Positions 55,101 to 63,728 are shown, numbered from the stretch's first letter. The stretch: DNA of 63,916 nucleotides from Acidobacteriota bacterium (GCA_026394055.1 JAPKYZ010000083.1:1-63916); one strand, 5' to 3'. Numbers and translations: made by a program. Notes: a model not told the origin generated them from the sequence alone.

Positions 55101-55489
55101 GCGACTTGGCCAACACGGGCAACGCCGGCACGTACCTGCGGTTGAACTTCCTGGGGAATCCGGAACTATCGAATCCGACGACTGGCAAGTGGTTCGACAC
55201 CTCCATGGTGGCCGCGCCCGCGCCCTACACGTTCGGCAACTCCGGCCGCAACCGGCTACGGTCGGACGGCTGGGAGAACTTCGACATCTCGCTGTTCAAG
55301 ACGTTCGCCCTGCCCTTCCTGGGCGAGGGCCGGCGCTTTGAGTTCCGCGCGGAGGGTTTCAACATGTTCAACCATGCGGTCTACGGCGTCCCGAACAACA
55401 ACTTCTCCAACGGAGCCCAGTTCGGCCGCGTGACCGGCACTGCGAATCAGCCCCGCCAACTTCAGTTGGGTGGTAGATTCGTTTTTTAA
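52127..55489 (+). CDS. TonB-dependent receptor with carboxypeptidase-like N-terminal domain (Oar-like)
   Basis: 1120 residues. Signal peptide (FVLAALALATAASAYP), carboxypeptidase regulatory-like domain (GTLRDSSGSVVPGASLVLKN to EVSKAGFRT), plug domain (VVDLPLNGRNFTQLLSLTPGV) and a large beta-barrel with the terminal LQLGGRFVF. Such acidobacterial receptors take up oligosaccharides or other large ligands using TonB energy. The overlapping next gene (TAATG) is a TPR protein, so they are co-expressed. Confidence 0.92.
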   Translation: MTPRRSFVLAALALATAASAYPQASTASINGTLRDSSGSVVPGASLVLKNPATSVETRTASNEAGYYAFLNIQPGQYTLEVSKAGFRTNRLSQFTMAVNQTATLDVVMEVGSVTEAVTVEAIGAEVQASTSEIGAVVAREQVVDLPLNGRNFTQLLSLTPGVAPVSVSQNTGSGFAHPGIGAFIFPAINGQTNRSNFWTLDGITNQGLMLSTPAVNPIVDAIAEFKVQSHNDQAEFGGVLGGVINVATQSGTNSLHGSAWEYLRNSEFDARNTFVPSVTPFRQNQFGAAVGGPVLIPKILNGKNTTFFHGSYQGWRLRRANNSFLRVPTQANLTGDLSDEARQIFDPATTIANPNGNGFVRTPFPGNRIPGARISRGALAYAQTFPAGGAPINGDRNAIDPSGLSQNQEEWAVRVDRVLGPKDNMFFRISQSMLDQTSSGGRPSLASFRTFDALNIGTSWVHTFSPSTVLQVQFGRLTNVDNSGATFRSLPANFISDVGYASTFCCKFLDGQTLVPAFNIDGWVSGAESLSLNRPSDVWQYKSGLTKIKGNHQFKFGGEWNNMDFYGSPRTSSATYRPFQTSNPLSPGNTGSQLASYLLDVPDAAGFRNRATTVRRGGHMAFFFQDQWKLSSRLTFNYGIRYDKTFIPALGQEGNENIFTGGYDLQRGVYLIQKMPGSCEELKAAPCVPGGKLPANVEVDPRGKLYYNSNDNWAPRVGLAYRLGQRTAIRASFGMFYDNYAAVVQTAQNYSAQWPSVGEQLQENLNNPSASQLTPNTTGKNPFTGGALPAATPFNQVQWYMDPRAKNPYSMQWNFGVQHQISSDTVVTVNYVGSGTRRLDIGGFYNVATTPGPGDYSARSPFPYIRPTYYDRSWGRGNYQSFQFLLDKKFKNDFAYMINYTYSKAIDIGCSGWYGVEGCSIQNPYKFNNDRSVSGFDLTHVMTMNFVYHIPFGTGKRFQTKVKAIDYALGGWQTNGIVRLSSGQPYSLQINGDLANTGNAGTYLRLNFLGNPELSNPTTGKWFDTSMVAAPAPYTFGNSGRNRLRSDGWENFDISLFKTFALPFLGEGRRFEFRAEGFNMFNHAVYGVPNNNFSNGAQFGRVTGTANQPRQLQLGGRFVF

Positions 55490-58017
55490 TGCGTAACTGT
55501 CTTCTTCTGCTGGCCCCCGCGCTGTGCGCTCAAACCGTCTGCCAGGGGCCGGCAGAATTGGAACAGCAGCTCAGGATCAAACCCGCCGCGAGCGTCTATG
55601 GCGCCCTCGGCGGGTTTTTTGCGTCCCGGCAGAATTTTGATTGCGCCATCCAGGCGTTTGAAAAGGCGGTGGCGCTGGAACCAGGTGGGGCCGCCAGTCA
55701 CTTCAATCTCGGCATCGCCCGCATGCAGAAGGGCGATGGGAGCGGGGCGGTTCGTGCGTTGCAGCAAGCCGTCCGCCTGAACCCGCGGCTGACGAACGCC
55801 CGCAATGCGCTGGGCAACTTGCTGACCGAGGCGGATCAACTGGCCGCCGCGCAGGAGCAGTACCGTGCCGTACTGGCGCTGGAGCCGCGAAATGCGCTCG
55901 CACTGCGAGGCTTGTCGCGCGCGTTGATTTTAGACCGCAAGTTCACCGCGGCCATCACGTATCTCGAACAGGCGCTGGCGCTGGAGCCTCGGGAACCGGG
56001 ACACTATCTGGCGCTGGGCGCGGCATTGAGCGAAAGCGGCCGGACCAACGACGCGATCAAGATTCTGGAACGGGGCCAGACGCTCGGGCCCACAGCACCC
56101 GCCTTTCCGTTCAACCTGGGCAGCGCGTACGCCCAAGCGCAGCGCTACCCGGAGGCAGCGGCGGCCTACGCTCAAGTGCTGAAGCTGGACCCGAGCAATG
56201 ACGACGCCCGGCTGTCGCTGGCGCGCGCCCTGGTGGCCCATCGCGACTATGAGCAGGCGCTGCCCCACCTCGACCGTTACCGCCGCCCGCCCAACTTCGA
56301 AACTCACTACTTGAAGGGCCTGGCGCTGCGCGGCTTGGACCGCCATGCCGAAGCCGAACCAGAGCTCCGCCGGGCCGTGCAACTGGAGCCCCGGCACCCC
56401 GACGCGCAGTATCAGTTGGGGTTCGTGCTGGCCCGCTTGAACAAGTTCGCCGAAGCGCGCACGCACCTGGAAGCAGCCAAGGCCTTGAACCCCGATGGCG
56501 CCGATGTCCGCTTCCAGTTGGCCAACGTGCTGCGGCGGCTGAATGAGGATGAGAAGTCCAAGGCGGAGTTCGCGGCGGTTCAACAATCGAAGCAACAAAG
56601 CGCCCTGGGCAAGGTGGCGGAAACGCGCGCCGCCCAGGCCAATGATGACCTGCTGAAGGGCGACCCGCGGCGGGCGGTGGAAGGCTATCTGGAGGCACTG
56701 AAACTCGATGCCGGCAATGCGAAGACCCACTACAACCTCGCCCTCGCCTACGCCCGCTTGAACGACCATGCAGCGGAGCGCCGGGCGCTGGAGCAGGCCG
56801 TGAAACTGGACACCAAGTTCGCCGCGGCCTGGAATCAACTGGGATTGCTCGCCATGAACGCGGGCGAGGGCGCTCGAGCGGAACGCGAGCTGCGGACGGC
56901 GATCGCTGCTGACACGCAGTTCGCGGAAGCGCATTCCAACCTGGGCGTGCTGCTGGGGCAGCAAGGCAAGGCCGCAGAGGCGGAGCGTGAGTTTCGCACC
57001 GCGCTTGAGCTGCAGCCGGACTACGCGCAGGCGCACTTGAACTTGGGCCTGATCCTGGCCGGTCAGGAAAGGTTTGCGCAGGCCGAGCCTGAGATCGCAG
57101 CCGCCGCGCGGCTGATGCCTGACAACCCGCGCACGCTGACCGCACAAGCCATGGTGACGGCTCGGCTGAACCGCTGGCCGGAGGCGCTGCCGCTGTTCCG
57201 TCGAGTCGTGAAGCTGGAGCCGCAATCTCCTGACGCTCACCTGAACCTGGGCATCGCGCTGGCGGATCAGTTCGACCTGGCCGGAGCCCGTGCCGCCTTC
57301 GCGGAAGCGGTCCGGTTGGCGCCGCAGCATGGCCCCGCACAATACAACCTGGGCCGCGCCTGCTTCGACCTGCGTGACTATGACGCGGCCCGGACGCACT
57401 TGGGTGCGGCCATTCGCATTGACCCGAACTACGTGCCCGCGCTCTATCTGTTGGCCTTCACCGAAAAGAATCTCGACCACCCACGCGAAGCCGCGGCCCT
57501 GCTGAAGCGCCAACTGAAGTTGCAGCCCCGTGATCTGGATGCGCTGTTCCTGTTGGGCCAGAGCCTACAGCTGGCCGGTGATGCGGCGGGCGCGTTGGAG
57601 GCTTGGCGTCAAGTGTTGGCGCTCAATCCGGAACACACCGAGACGCTCTACAGCCTGGCCCGCGCGCTGAATACCAGCGCCCCGGCGGAGGCCGCGAATT
57701 ACCGCAAGCGGATGCTGGCCGTCCAGCAATCGCGGCAAGTGGCGGAGAGGGCGGAATCGTTGGGCAACTTCGCCCTGGGTGCGGCTTCGGCGCATGATTG
57801 GCCACGGGCGATTGCGCAGTTTAAGGAAGCGCTGGAGGTCTGCGGCAACTGCCGCTCTCGTGCGGACCTGCACAAGAATCTCGGCCTGATCTATGCCCGC
57901 TCCGGTGATTTGGCGAACGCCGAAACCGCCCTGCGGACTGCTCGCGAATCAAAGCCCGCCGATGCCGAGATTGTGCGGGCGCTCGAGATCATCCGCACGC
58001 AGCGCTCGCGACCGTAG
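55489..58017 (+). CDS. large tetratricopeptide repeat protein
   Basis: 842 residues of TPR repeats throughout, e.g. ASHFNLGIARMQKGDGSGAV, NAKTHYNLALAYARLNDHAAE, FAEAHSNLGVLLGQQGKA, YALYLLAFTEKNLD region. The N-terminus (CLLLLAPALCAQ) is a signal peptide, so it is exported. It is translationally coupled to the TonB-dependent receptor and may act as its periplasmic partner or with the divergent cytochromes, which is inference. Confidence 0.85.
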   Translation: MRNCLLLLAPALCAQTVCQGPAELEQQLRIKPAASVYGALGGFFASRQNFDCAIQAFEKAVALEPGGAASHFNLGIARMQKGDGSGAVRALQQAVRLNPRLTNARNALGNLLTEADQLAAAQEQYRAVLALEPRNALALRGLSRALILDRKFTAAITYLEQALALEPREPGHYLALGAALSESGRTNDAIKILERGQTLGPTAPAFPFNLGSAYAQAQRYPEAAAAYAQVLKLDPSNDDARLSLARALVAHRDYEQALPHLDRYRRPPNFETHYLKGLALRGLDRHAEAEPELRRAVQLEPRHPDAQYQLGFVLARLNKFAEARTHLEAAKALNPDGADVRFQLANVLRRLNEDEKSKAEFAAVQQSKQQSALGKVAETRAAQANDDLLKGDPRRAVEGYLEALKLDAGNAKTHYNLALAYARLNDHAAERRALEQAVKLDTKFAAAWNQLGLLAMNAGEGARAERELRTAIAADTQFAEAHSNLGVLLGQQGKAAEAEREFRTALELQPDYAQAHLNLGLILAGQERFAQAEPEIAAAARLMPDNPRTLTAQAMVTARLNRWPEALPLFRRVVKLEPQSPDAHLNLGIALADQFDLAGARAAFAEAVRLAPQHGPAQYNLGRACFDLRDYDAARTHLGAAIRIDPNYVPALYLLAFTEKNLDHPREAAALLKRQLKLQPRDLDALFLLGQSLQLAGDAAGALEAWRQVLALNPEHTETLYSLARALNTSAPAEAANYRKRMLAVQQSRQVAERAESLGNFALGAASAHDWPRAIAQFKEALEVCGNCRSRADLHKNLGLIYARSGDLANAETALRTARESKPADAEIVRALEIIRTQRSRP

Positions 58018-58024
58018 GCCGCTC

Positions 58025-58525
58025 CTAGAGACCCTTGCTCAGGACGTTGTCGTAGTACTCGCGAAACTTGGTGCGGATGCTGTCCCGGGTGGTCCGGAAG
58101 ATCTTCATCTTTTCCTCGTCCGTACCGGTGGCTTTGGCCGGGTCAGGGAAGCCGATGTGGGTGCGGTGGCCCACTTTGCCGCGGAAGTTGGGGCAGTTCT
58201 TGTCGGCGTCGTCACAGACGGTGATCACGTAGTCGAAGGGCTGGCCGAGGAACTGACTGACATTTTTGGGTGTGCCACCGGAGATGTCGATGCCCACTTC
58301 CTGCATCGCTTTAATCGCGAACGGGTTCACGCGTGGGGAGGGATTGGTGCCGGCCGAATAGACTTCGAGGCGTGGGTCAAACGACTTCAGGAAGCCTTCC
58401 GTCATCTGGCTCCGCGCGGAGTTGCCCGTACAAAGCACCAGCACCCGCAGTGCCGGCGGTGCGGCCACGGCGCCTGTTCCAGCAACCAGCGCGGACAACG
58501 CCAGCAAGATCGCAATTCGTTTCAT
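58025..58525 (-). CDS. arsC: arsenate reductase (LMW-PTPase type) with signal peptide
   Basis: 166 residues. The thioredoxin-coupled ArsC P-loop CTGNSARS (Cys32, Arg38) and the redox pair Cys104/Cys111 (VCDDADKNC) are all present. Unusually, the first 24 residues (KRIAILLALSALVAGTGAVA) form a Sec-type signal peptide; the ATG has AAGGGG at 9 bases and is the best start, though an internal GTG at codon 28 would give a normal cytoplasmic ArsC. If exported, it cannot use cytoplasmic thioredoxin directly. Convergent with the TPR gene, next to arsR. Confidence 0.85.
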   Translation of the reverse strand: MKRIAILLALSALVAGTGAVAAPPALRVLVLCTGNSARSQMTEGFLKSFDPRLEVYSAGTNPSPRVNPFAIKAMQEVGIDISGGTPKNVSQFLGQPFDYVITVCDDADKNCPNFRGKVGHRTHIGFPDPAKATGTDEEKMKIFRTTRDSIRTKFREYYDNVLSKGL

Positions 58526-58547
58526 GAGAAGCCCCTTCTTATTGCCG

Positions 58548-58907
58548 CTACCGGCAGAGTTTGACGATATTCTCCGCCCGGACGGTTTGGGTGCGGGCGC
58601 AGCATTCTGAGTAGAGAAAGCTCAACAACTCCTCCAGCACTTCGGCATGGGCCTGATAGCGCAGAAAAGTGCCTTCCCGCGTCACCCGCACCAAGTTCTC
58701 CGACTTCAACTTTTCAAGGTGATGAGAGAGCGTGGAAGGAGCAATGCCGGTTTCGGCCTGAATCTCACCCACCACCATCCCCACCGGGTGGGCGGTGAGC
58801 AGCAGCTGGACAATGCGCAGCCGGGGCTCAGTGCCCATGGCGGCCAGCATCTCCGCGAACCGGGCGACGTCATCGTCCTGGTGACGGACTTGTGGCGCTG
58901 CTTCCAT
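58548..58907 (-). CDS. arsR: ArsR family metalloregulatory repressor
   Basis: 119 residues with a winged helix (PSTLSHHLEKLKSENLV) and wing (REGTFLRYQA). Candidate arsenite-binding cysteines are Cys102-Cys103 and Cys118 at the C-terminus, a layout seen in some ArsR variants rather than the classic helix-5 pair. Divergent from a cytochrome gene with 20 bases between start codons. It probably represses both directions and is released by arsenite. Confidence 0.9.
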   Translation of the reverse strand: MEAAPQVRHQDDDVARFAEMLAAMGTEPRLRIVQLLLTAHPVGMVVGEIQAETGIAPSTLSHHLEKLKSENLVRVTREGTFLRYQAHAEVLEELLSFLYSECCARTQTVRAENIVKLCR

Positions 58908-58925
58908 AGTTCTATTATTATCGAA
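58890..58925. promoter_or_regulatory. overlapping divergent promoters and ArsR operator
   Basis: On the plus strand TTGTGG (58890-58895), 17-bp spacer and TATTAT (58913-58918) predict transcription starting near the cytochrome ATG at 58928, i.e. little or no leader. The imperfect palindrome TTCTATTATTATCGAA (58910-58925) covers both -10 regions and is a good ArsR operator candidate. No Shine-Dalgarno is visible in front of either start, fitting leaderless mRNAs. Confidence 0.55.
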
Positions 58926-58927
58926 TC

Positions 58928-59500
58928 ATGCGGAAAGTCAACGGGTCCTTCTTGATCGCGGCCACCGTTGCTTCCGGCGTGTTGTGGGCGGCCACGATTG
59001 AGCTGCGCCGTCCCCTGCCCAAGCACCTGGCCACCACCGAGCCCAGCGACCGGGCCGCACTGATACTTCCTCTCCAGGTAGACGCAGCTGCGTTCCGTCA
59101 ATTGCAGCAGGAGTTGACGGCGGACCGGATCGACGTCCGGATGCAACCCACCAATACTAACGAAGCGGAGAAACCGTTAGCCGTGCTGGTGGATGCGTCG
59201 CAGATCGTCCGTCTGATCGTGCCGCTTGATCCCGCAGGCGGCACCATTCCAGCCGCGGTAACCAACGCCGCGCGGCAGTGGGCGGCGGGTCGGGATGCGT
59301 TTGTCACGCACTGTGGGCATTGTCATGGCGACGACGGGCTGGAGACCACCTACGCCAACATCAAGACTATGAAAGCAATCTCCACCCGCCTGACCGACCA
59401 GAAAATCCTGGATGGTGCCGCTGAATTCGGGGCGGTGGAGGTCTCCAGTTGGTCACCCCAGCAGCGGGCGGACTTGCTGCTCTTTATCCGAGGACTTTGA
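58928..59500 (+). CDS. exported monohaem c-type cytochrome in arsenic locus
   Basis: 190 residues with a signal peptide (FLIAATVASGVLWAA) and one haem site CGHCH (Cys129, Cys132, His133) with a possible axial Met148 in TMKAIS. The N-terminal ~100 residues have no recognised domain. It sits between arsR and the ACR3 gene, starting 20 bases from the repressor. It may carry electrons in arsenite/arsenate redox, which is inference; monohaem cytochromes are uncommon in ars operons. Confidence 0.82.
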   Translation: MRKVNGSFLIAATVASGVLWAATIELRRPLPKHLATTEPSDRAALILPLQVDAAAFRQLQQELTADRIDVRMQPTNTNEAEKPLAVLVDASQIVRLIVPLDPAGGTIPAAVTNAARQWAAGRDAFVTHCGHCHGDDGLETTYANIKTMKAISTRLTDQKILDGAAEFGAVEVSSWSPQQRADLLLFIRGL

Positions 59501-59519
59501 GGAGCCAGAGGAGATCACC

Positions 59520-60596
59520 ATGAGCACGAAACGCCTGAATCTGTTTGAACGCTACCTCAGCCTGTGGGTAGCACTCTGCATGGCCGCGGGCTTGGGCTTG
59601 GGCCGTTGGGTGCCAGAGCTGACCGACGGGCTGCGGCGTATGGAGTTCGGCGAAGGCAGCCAGATCAATGCGCCGATCGCGATCCTGATCTGGCTGATGA
59701 TCATCCCGATGATGATGAAGGTGGATTTCAGCTCGATCCGCAATGCCGGGCGGAGGCCCAAAGGGCTGATGATCACACTGTTCGTTAACTGGCTGGTGAA
59801 GCCGTTCTCGATGGCCTTGCTGGGTTGGGTGTTTTTCCGGATCATCTTTTCCGCCTGGATCACCAGCGCCGAAGCAGACCAGTACATTGCGGGCACGATC
59901 ATTCTAGCGGCGGCTCCCTGCACCGCGATGGTGTTTGTCTGGAGCTATCTCACCGATGGTGACCCGGCCTACACCTTGATCCAAGTGGCGATGAACGACC
60001 TGATCATGCTGGTGCTGTTTGCCCCGATTGTGCGGTATCTGGTGAGCGGGGCATCGTCGTTGACCGTGCCGTTTGAAGTGCTGTTCTATTCGGTGGCCAC
60101 CTTCATCGTGATCCCGCTGTTGGTGGGCACGCTGCTGCGCTGGCAGTTGATCCGGAGGTTTGGCGCGCGGTGGTTTGAGCAGGATTTTCTGCCCCGCCTA
60201 GGCCCGGTGACCATCCTCGCTTTGCTGGCCACGTTGATTCTGATTTTCGCCTTCCAGTCCGCCAACATCACGGGCAAGTTCCTGCACGTGGTCTTGATCG
60301 CCGTGCCCATCTTGCTGCAGGTGTATCTCAACTCCGGCGTCGCCTATGGGTTGATGCGGGCCTTCAAAGTGCCGTATCCGGTGGCCGCGCCGGGGGCGCT
60401 GATTGGCGCCAGCAACTTCTTTGAGCTGGCCGTGGCGACCGCCATCGCGCTGTTCGGCCCCGGTTCAGGAGCCGCGCTGGCGACGGTGGTGGGGGTGTTG
60501 GTGGAAGTACCAGTGATGCTCTCCGTCTGCGCCGTCTGCAACCGGACGCGGGACTGGTTTCCGGCCGAAGTAGCCAGCGCGAAAGTACGCCCGTAA
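59520..60596 (+). CDS. ACR3 family arsenite efflux transporter
   Basis: 358 residues from ATG 59520, preceded by GGAG. Ten transmembrane helices, the helix-4 cysteine in APCTAMVFVWS (Cys134) and the helix-9 Glu in ASNFFELAVATA are the known arsenite-transport residues. It starts 19 bases after the cytochrome stop, so the two share a transcript. It exports arsenite using membrane potential. Confidence 0.93.
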   Translation: MSTKRLNLFERYLSLWVALCMAAGLGLGRWVPELTDGLRRMEFGEGSQINAPIAILIWLMIIPMMMKVDFSSIRNAGRRPKGLMITLFVNWLVKPFSMALLGWVFFRIIFSAWITSAEADQYIAGTIILAAAPCTAMVFVWSYLTDGDPAYTLIQVAMNDLIMLVLFAPIVRYLVSGASSLTVPFEVLFYSVATFIVIPLLVGTLLRWQLIRRFGARWFEQDFLPRLGPVTILALLATLILIFAFQSANITGKFLHVVLIAVPILLQVYLNSGVAYGLMRAFKVPYPVAAPGALIGASNFFELAVATAIALFGPGSGAALATVVGVLVEVPVMLSVCAVCNRTRDWFPAEVASAKVRP

Positions 60597-60638
60597 ATTC
60601 TCGCGCTTCTGCCGCTTGATTTGAGAGAGAATGTGGCC

Positions 60639-60767
60639 ATGAAGCGCCGCCACTTTCTGACTGTAGCCGGTGCTGCTACCTTGTCCTGGGACGCGACGGA
60701 CATGAGCCGGATTGCTGTCACCGGCGCGCCGATCCGAAGGGCTCTCTACCGCTTCCTGAATGTCTGA
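60639..60767 (+). CDS. 42-codon relic with Tat-type start, overlapping cdaA
   Basis: Reads MKRRHFLTVAGAATLSWDAT then DMSRIAVTGAPIRRALYRFL and NV before the stop. It begins with a twin-arginine-like signal but is too short for a mature protein, and ends in an 8-base overlap with the cdaA start. It looks like the two ends of a longer Tat-exported gene joined by an internal deletion. A real small protein is the alternative. Confidence 0.45.
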   Translation: MKRRHFLTVAGAATLSWDATDMSRIAVTGAPIRRALYRFLNV

Positions 60768-61608
60768 GTTTCTGCAAAATCTGGGCGGCGCTTGGGAGAA
60801 GCTGACGCTGATCACGGTGATCGATATCGCCGTGGTGGCGATTTTGGTCTACCAGTTTCTCGCCAATATTCGGGGCCGCCGCGCAGCGCAGATCGTGCTG
60901 GGGCTGGCGATGCTGGTCAGCCTGTATGGCTTCGCGGTCTGGTTTGGCCTGCAGTTGCTGAGCACGCTGCTGGCCGCGTTGGCGCCCTACACGGCCTTTG
61001 CGTTGATCGTCGTCTTTCAATCTGAGATCCGGCGCGTGCTGGCGCGCCTGGGCCGCCGCAAGCTGTTGGGCTTTGGCGACCGGCTGGAACGCTACGAGTC
61101 GGCCGAAGAGATCCTGCTGGCGATGGAGCACCTGGCCCAGCACCGCATTGGCGCGCTGATCGTGGTGGAGCGCGAAAGCGGCTTGCGGAGCATCATCGAA
61201 AGCGGCGTGGCGCTGGAATCACTGCTGCGGCGTGATCTGCTGATCTCGATCTTTCTCCCCCGGGGCCCGATGCATGATGGCGCGGTGATCATCCAGGGAG
61301 ACCGCGTGGCGGCGGCCGCTTGCTTTCTGCCGCTGACGATTAACCCGCAGATGAACAGCCTGGGCACCCGTCACCGCGCGGCCATCGGTGTGACGGAAGA
61401 ATCGGATTGTCTTGCCTTGATCGTCTCGGAAGAAACCGGCCACGTCTCCTATGCGCAGAATGGCGAATTGCACCGCAACGTCACCCTGGGCGAGATCGAG
61501 CAGGTGTTGACCGGACGGCGGACGCCCACCGGACGGTGGAAGCCGGCCACGTCCGCCTCCGCGCCGGACCGTATCCCGCAACCCGCCTATCGGAATCCGG
61601 AGCACTAA
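60760..61608 (+). CDS. cdaA: diadenylate cyclase
   Basis: 282 residues. Three N-terminal transmembrane helices (about 15-85) and a DAC domain with the catalytic motifs DGA (173-175, in PMHDGAVII) and RHR (204-206, in LGTRHRAAIG). It makes c-di-AMP from two ATP. Followed by the YbbR/CdaR regulator and glmM, the conserved cdaA-cdaR-glmM order linking c-di-AMP with wall precursor supply. Confidence 0.95.
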   Translation: MSEFLQNLGGAWEKLTLITVIDIAVVAILVYQFLANIRGRRAAQIVLGLAMLVSLYGFAVWFGLQLLSTLLAALAPYTAFALIVVFQSEIRRVLARLGRRKLLGFGDRLERYESAEEILLAMEHLAQHRIGALIVVERESGLRSIIESGVALESLLRRDLLISIFLPRGPMHDGAVIIQGDRVAAAACFLPLTINPQMNSLGTRHRAAIGVTEESDCLALIVSEETGHVSYAQNGELHRNVTLGEIEQVLTGRRTPTGRWKPATSASAPDRIPQPAYRNPEH

Positions 61609-61612
61609 GCCC

Positions 61613-62320
61613 ATGCCCTCTCCCTTACGTTCCGCCGGACGGATGTTGCGCGCGACGCTGCTGGACCAGGTCTGGCTGAAGCTGTTCTCGGTCTTGGTGG
61701 CGGTGCTGCTGTGGCTGGTCTTTGTGGAGGCTCCCGAGTTGACGACATCGGTCAGCGTTCCGGTAGAGTTCAAGAACTTCCCCGTGGGCCTGGATACCGG
61801 CGCCGAGATGCCGGACGAAGTTCAATTGCAGATCAGCGGCCCGCGTGATGTGCTGTCTAGCGCCGGTTTGACGAAGACCGCGGTGGTGTTGGACTTGGCC
61901 AACTTCAACCGCCCGGGTGAGCGGACCTACACCGTCACCGACAGCGTCTACGGCCTTCCGCCGCGGGTTCGGTTGGTCCGCGCGATTCCGTTCCAGTTGC
62001 GGCTTTCGCTGGAGCCTCACGTCAGCCGCAATGTTCCGGTGAAGCTGCGTTTTGCCGGTGCGGTGCCCAATGGCTTTGCTGTCGCGCAGCAGGTGATTAC
62101 GCCCGCCACGGTCGCCATCTCCGGCCCCAAAAGCCAGGTGGAGCGGGTGGAAGCCGTGCAGACCGATCCGTTTGAGTTTGCGACAATTCTAGAGGGCGAA
62201 GAAGACAAAGATAAGACGTTGCAGGCCCATTTGCCTGTCTACGTCGGCAATGCCCGCGTGCGTATCGATTCAGCGTCTGCGGTCGATGTGAAGTTACAGT
62301 TGCAACGAATTCGCGACTAA
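61613..62320 (+). CDS. YbbR-domain protein (CdaR-like regulator of CdaA)
   Basis: 235 residues with one N-terminal membrane helix (LFSVLVAVLLWLVF) and two or three YbbR repeats outside the membrane (VSVPVEFKNFPVGL, VAISGPKSQVERVEAV). It starts four bases after cdaA. Known CdaR proteins bind and modulate CdaA. Confidence 0.9.
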   Translation: MPSPLRSAGRMLRATLLDQVWLKLFSVLVAVLLWLVFVEAPELTTSVSVPVEFKNFPVGLDTGAEMPDEVQLQISGPRDVLSSAGLTKTAVVLDLANFNRPGERTYTVTDSVYGLPPRVRLVRAIPFQLRLSLEPHVSRNVPVKLRFAGAVPNGFAVAQQVITPATVAISGPKSQVERVEAVQTDPFEFATILEGEEDKDKTLQAHLPVYVGNARVRIDSASAVDVKLQLQRIRD

Positions 62321-62363
62321 ACGCACGCTCTTTATTGCGCTTGTTTGTTCGGAGGAAACTGAA

Positions 62364-63728
62364 TTGTCCACTTTGACGGCCCCCCCACCGGATCCCACCA
62401 TGCGGCAGCTTTTTGGAACGGATGGCATGCGCGGCGTAGCCGGCCATTTCCCGCTGGACCCCAGGACTATTTTTGCGTTCGGCCAGGCACTGGGCCGTTG
62501 GGCCACCACTCACGGCGGCCAGCAGGTATTGATCGGTATGGATACCCGTGAATCCGGCCCGTGGATCACGGAAGCGTTGGCGGCCGGGCTGGTGCGCCAG
62601 GGTGCGGTCCCCCGCTTTGCCGGCCTCATCACAACGCCCGGCGTCGCCTGGTTGACTAAGACCGGCCCCTTTGTCGCGGGTGTCATGATCTCGGCGTCGC
62701 ACAATCCGTACCAGGACAATGGGCTGAAGGTGTTCAACCATTCCGGCTACAAGCTGGCTGACGAAGTGGAACTGGAGCTGGAGCAGTCAATCTTTGCCCA
62801 TCTGGCACTGGAAGAGATCACCGATAGCCTGCCGGTCGCGGTGGACCCGGGCCTGGACGCGCAGTATCTCGATTACCTGCTGTCGCTGGTGCACTACCGC
62901 CTGGACGGGCTGAAGGTGGTGCTCGATTGTGCCAATGGCGCGAGTGTCCATTTGGCGCCGGAGCTGTTCACCCGCCTGGGCGCGACCGTCGTCAAGATGG
63001 GGACCGACCCCGATGGGCGCAACATCAACGCCGGATGCGGAGCGCTCCACGTGGAAGCGCTGCGGGACCGGGTGATGGCCGAAGGAGCCGACGCGGGCTT
63101 TGCCTTCGACGGCGATGCGGACCGCTGTATCGCGGTGTCACGCAGCGGCCGGATTGTCGATGGCGACGCGACGCTGCTGATCTGCGCACGGCACCTGAAG
63201 TCGCTGGGACGCCTGGGCTCGTCCGTGGTGGCCACGGTGATGTCGAACCTGGGCTTTGAAAAGGCGCTGGAGCGGGACGGAATTGCGTTGACCCGCGCCA
63301 AGGTGGGCGACAAGTACGTGTTGGAGCAGATGCACGCGTTGAAGGCCCCGATCGGCGGTGAACAGTCCGGCCACGTCATCTTCACGGAGCATGCGACCAC
63401 GGGCGACGGAATGTTGTCCGCGCTGAAGATTCTGGAGGCCAAGGTGGCCGACGGCCGGCCGCTGGATGAGATGATCGCGGATCTGGTGGTCTATCCCCAA
63501 AAGCTGGTGAACGTCCGATTGAAGGAGCGCCGCCCGGTGGAGACACTGCCCGGCATCCAACGCGAGATCGCCGCCGCCGAAGCCGTGATGGGCGAGACGG
63601 GCCGCGTGCTGGTCCGCTGGTCCGGCACTGAGGCGTTGCTGCGGGTGATGGTGGAAGCAGCGAATCCGGAGCACGTCGAAGTGTGGACCGCCCGCATCGC
63701 CGACGCCGCCCGCGCGGAACTGGCCTAG
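62364..63728 (+). CDS. glmM: phosphoglucosamine mutase
   Basis: 454 residues from TTG 62364, which follows GGAGG by 8 bases; ATG 62400 lacks such a site. Catalytic serine in ISASHNPYQDNG (Ser112), metal-binding DGDADRC and sugar-binding GEQSGH are all present, with RWSGTEALLRVM at the end. It converts glucosamine-6-P to glucosamine-1-P for peptidoglycan. Last gene of the c-di-AMP operon. Confidence 0.95.
   Translation: MSTLTAPPPDPTMRQLFGTDGMRGVAGHFPLDPRTIFAFGQALGRWATTHGGQQVLIGMDTRESGPWITEALAAGLVRQGAVPRFAGLITTPGVAWLTKTGPFVAGVMISASHNPYQDNGLKVFNHSGYKLADEVELELEQSIFAHLALEEITDSLPVAVDPGLDAQYLDYLLSLVHYRLDGLKVVLDCANGASVHLAPELFTRLGATVVKMGTDPDGRNINAGCGALHVEALRDRVMAEGADAGFAFDGDADRCIAVSRSGRIVDGDATLLICARHLKSLGRLGSSVVATVMSNLGFEKALERDGIALTRAKVGDKYVLEQMHALKAPIGGEQSGHVIFTEHATTGDGMLSALKILEAKVADGRPLDEMIADLVVYPQKLVNVRLKERRPVETLPGIQREIAAAEAVMGETGRVLVRWSGTEALLRVMVEAANPEHVEVWTARIADAARAELA

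Noticed and set aside
55930..57513. 527-codon minus-strand frame inside the TPR gene
   Set aside because: The TPR repeats explain the plus strand completely; the reverse is a shadow.
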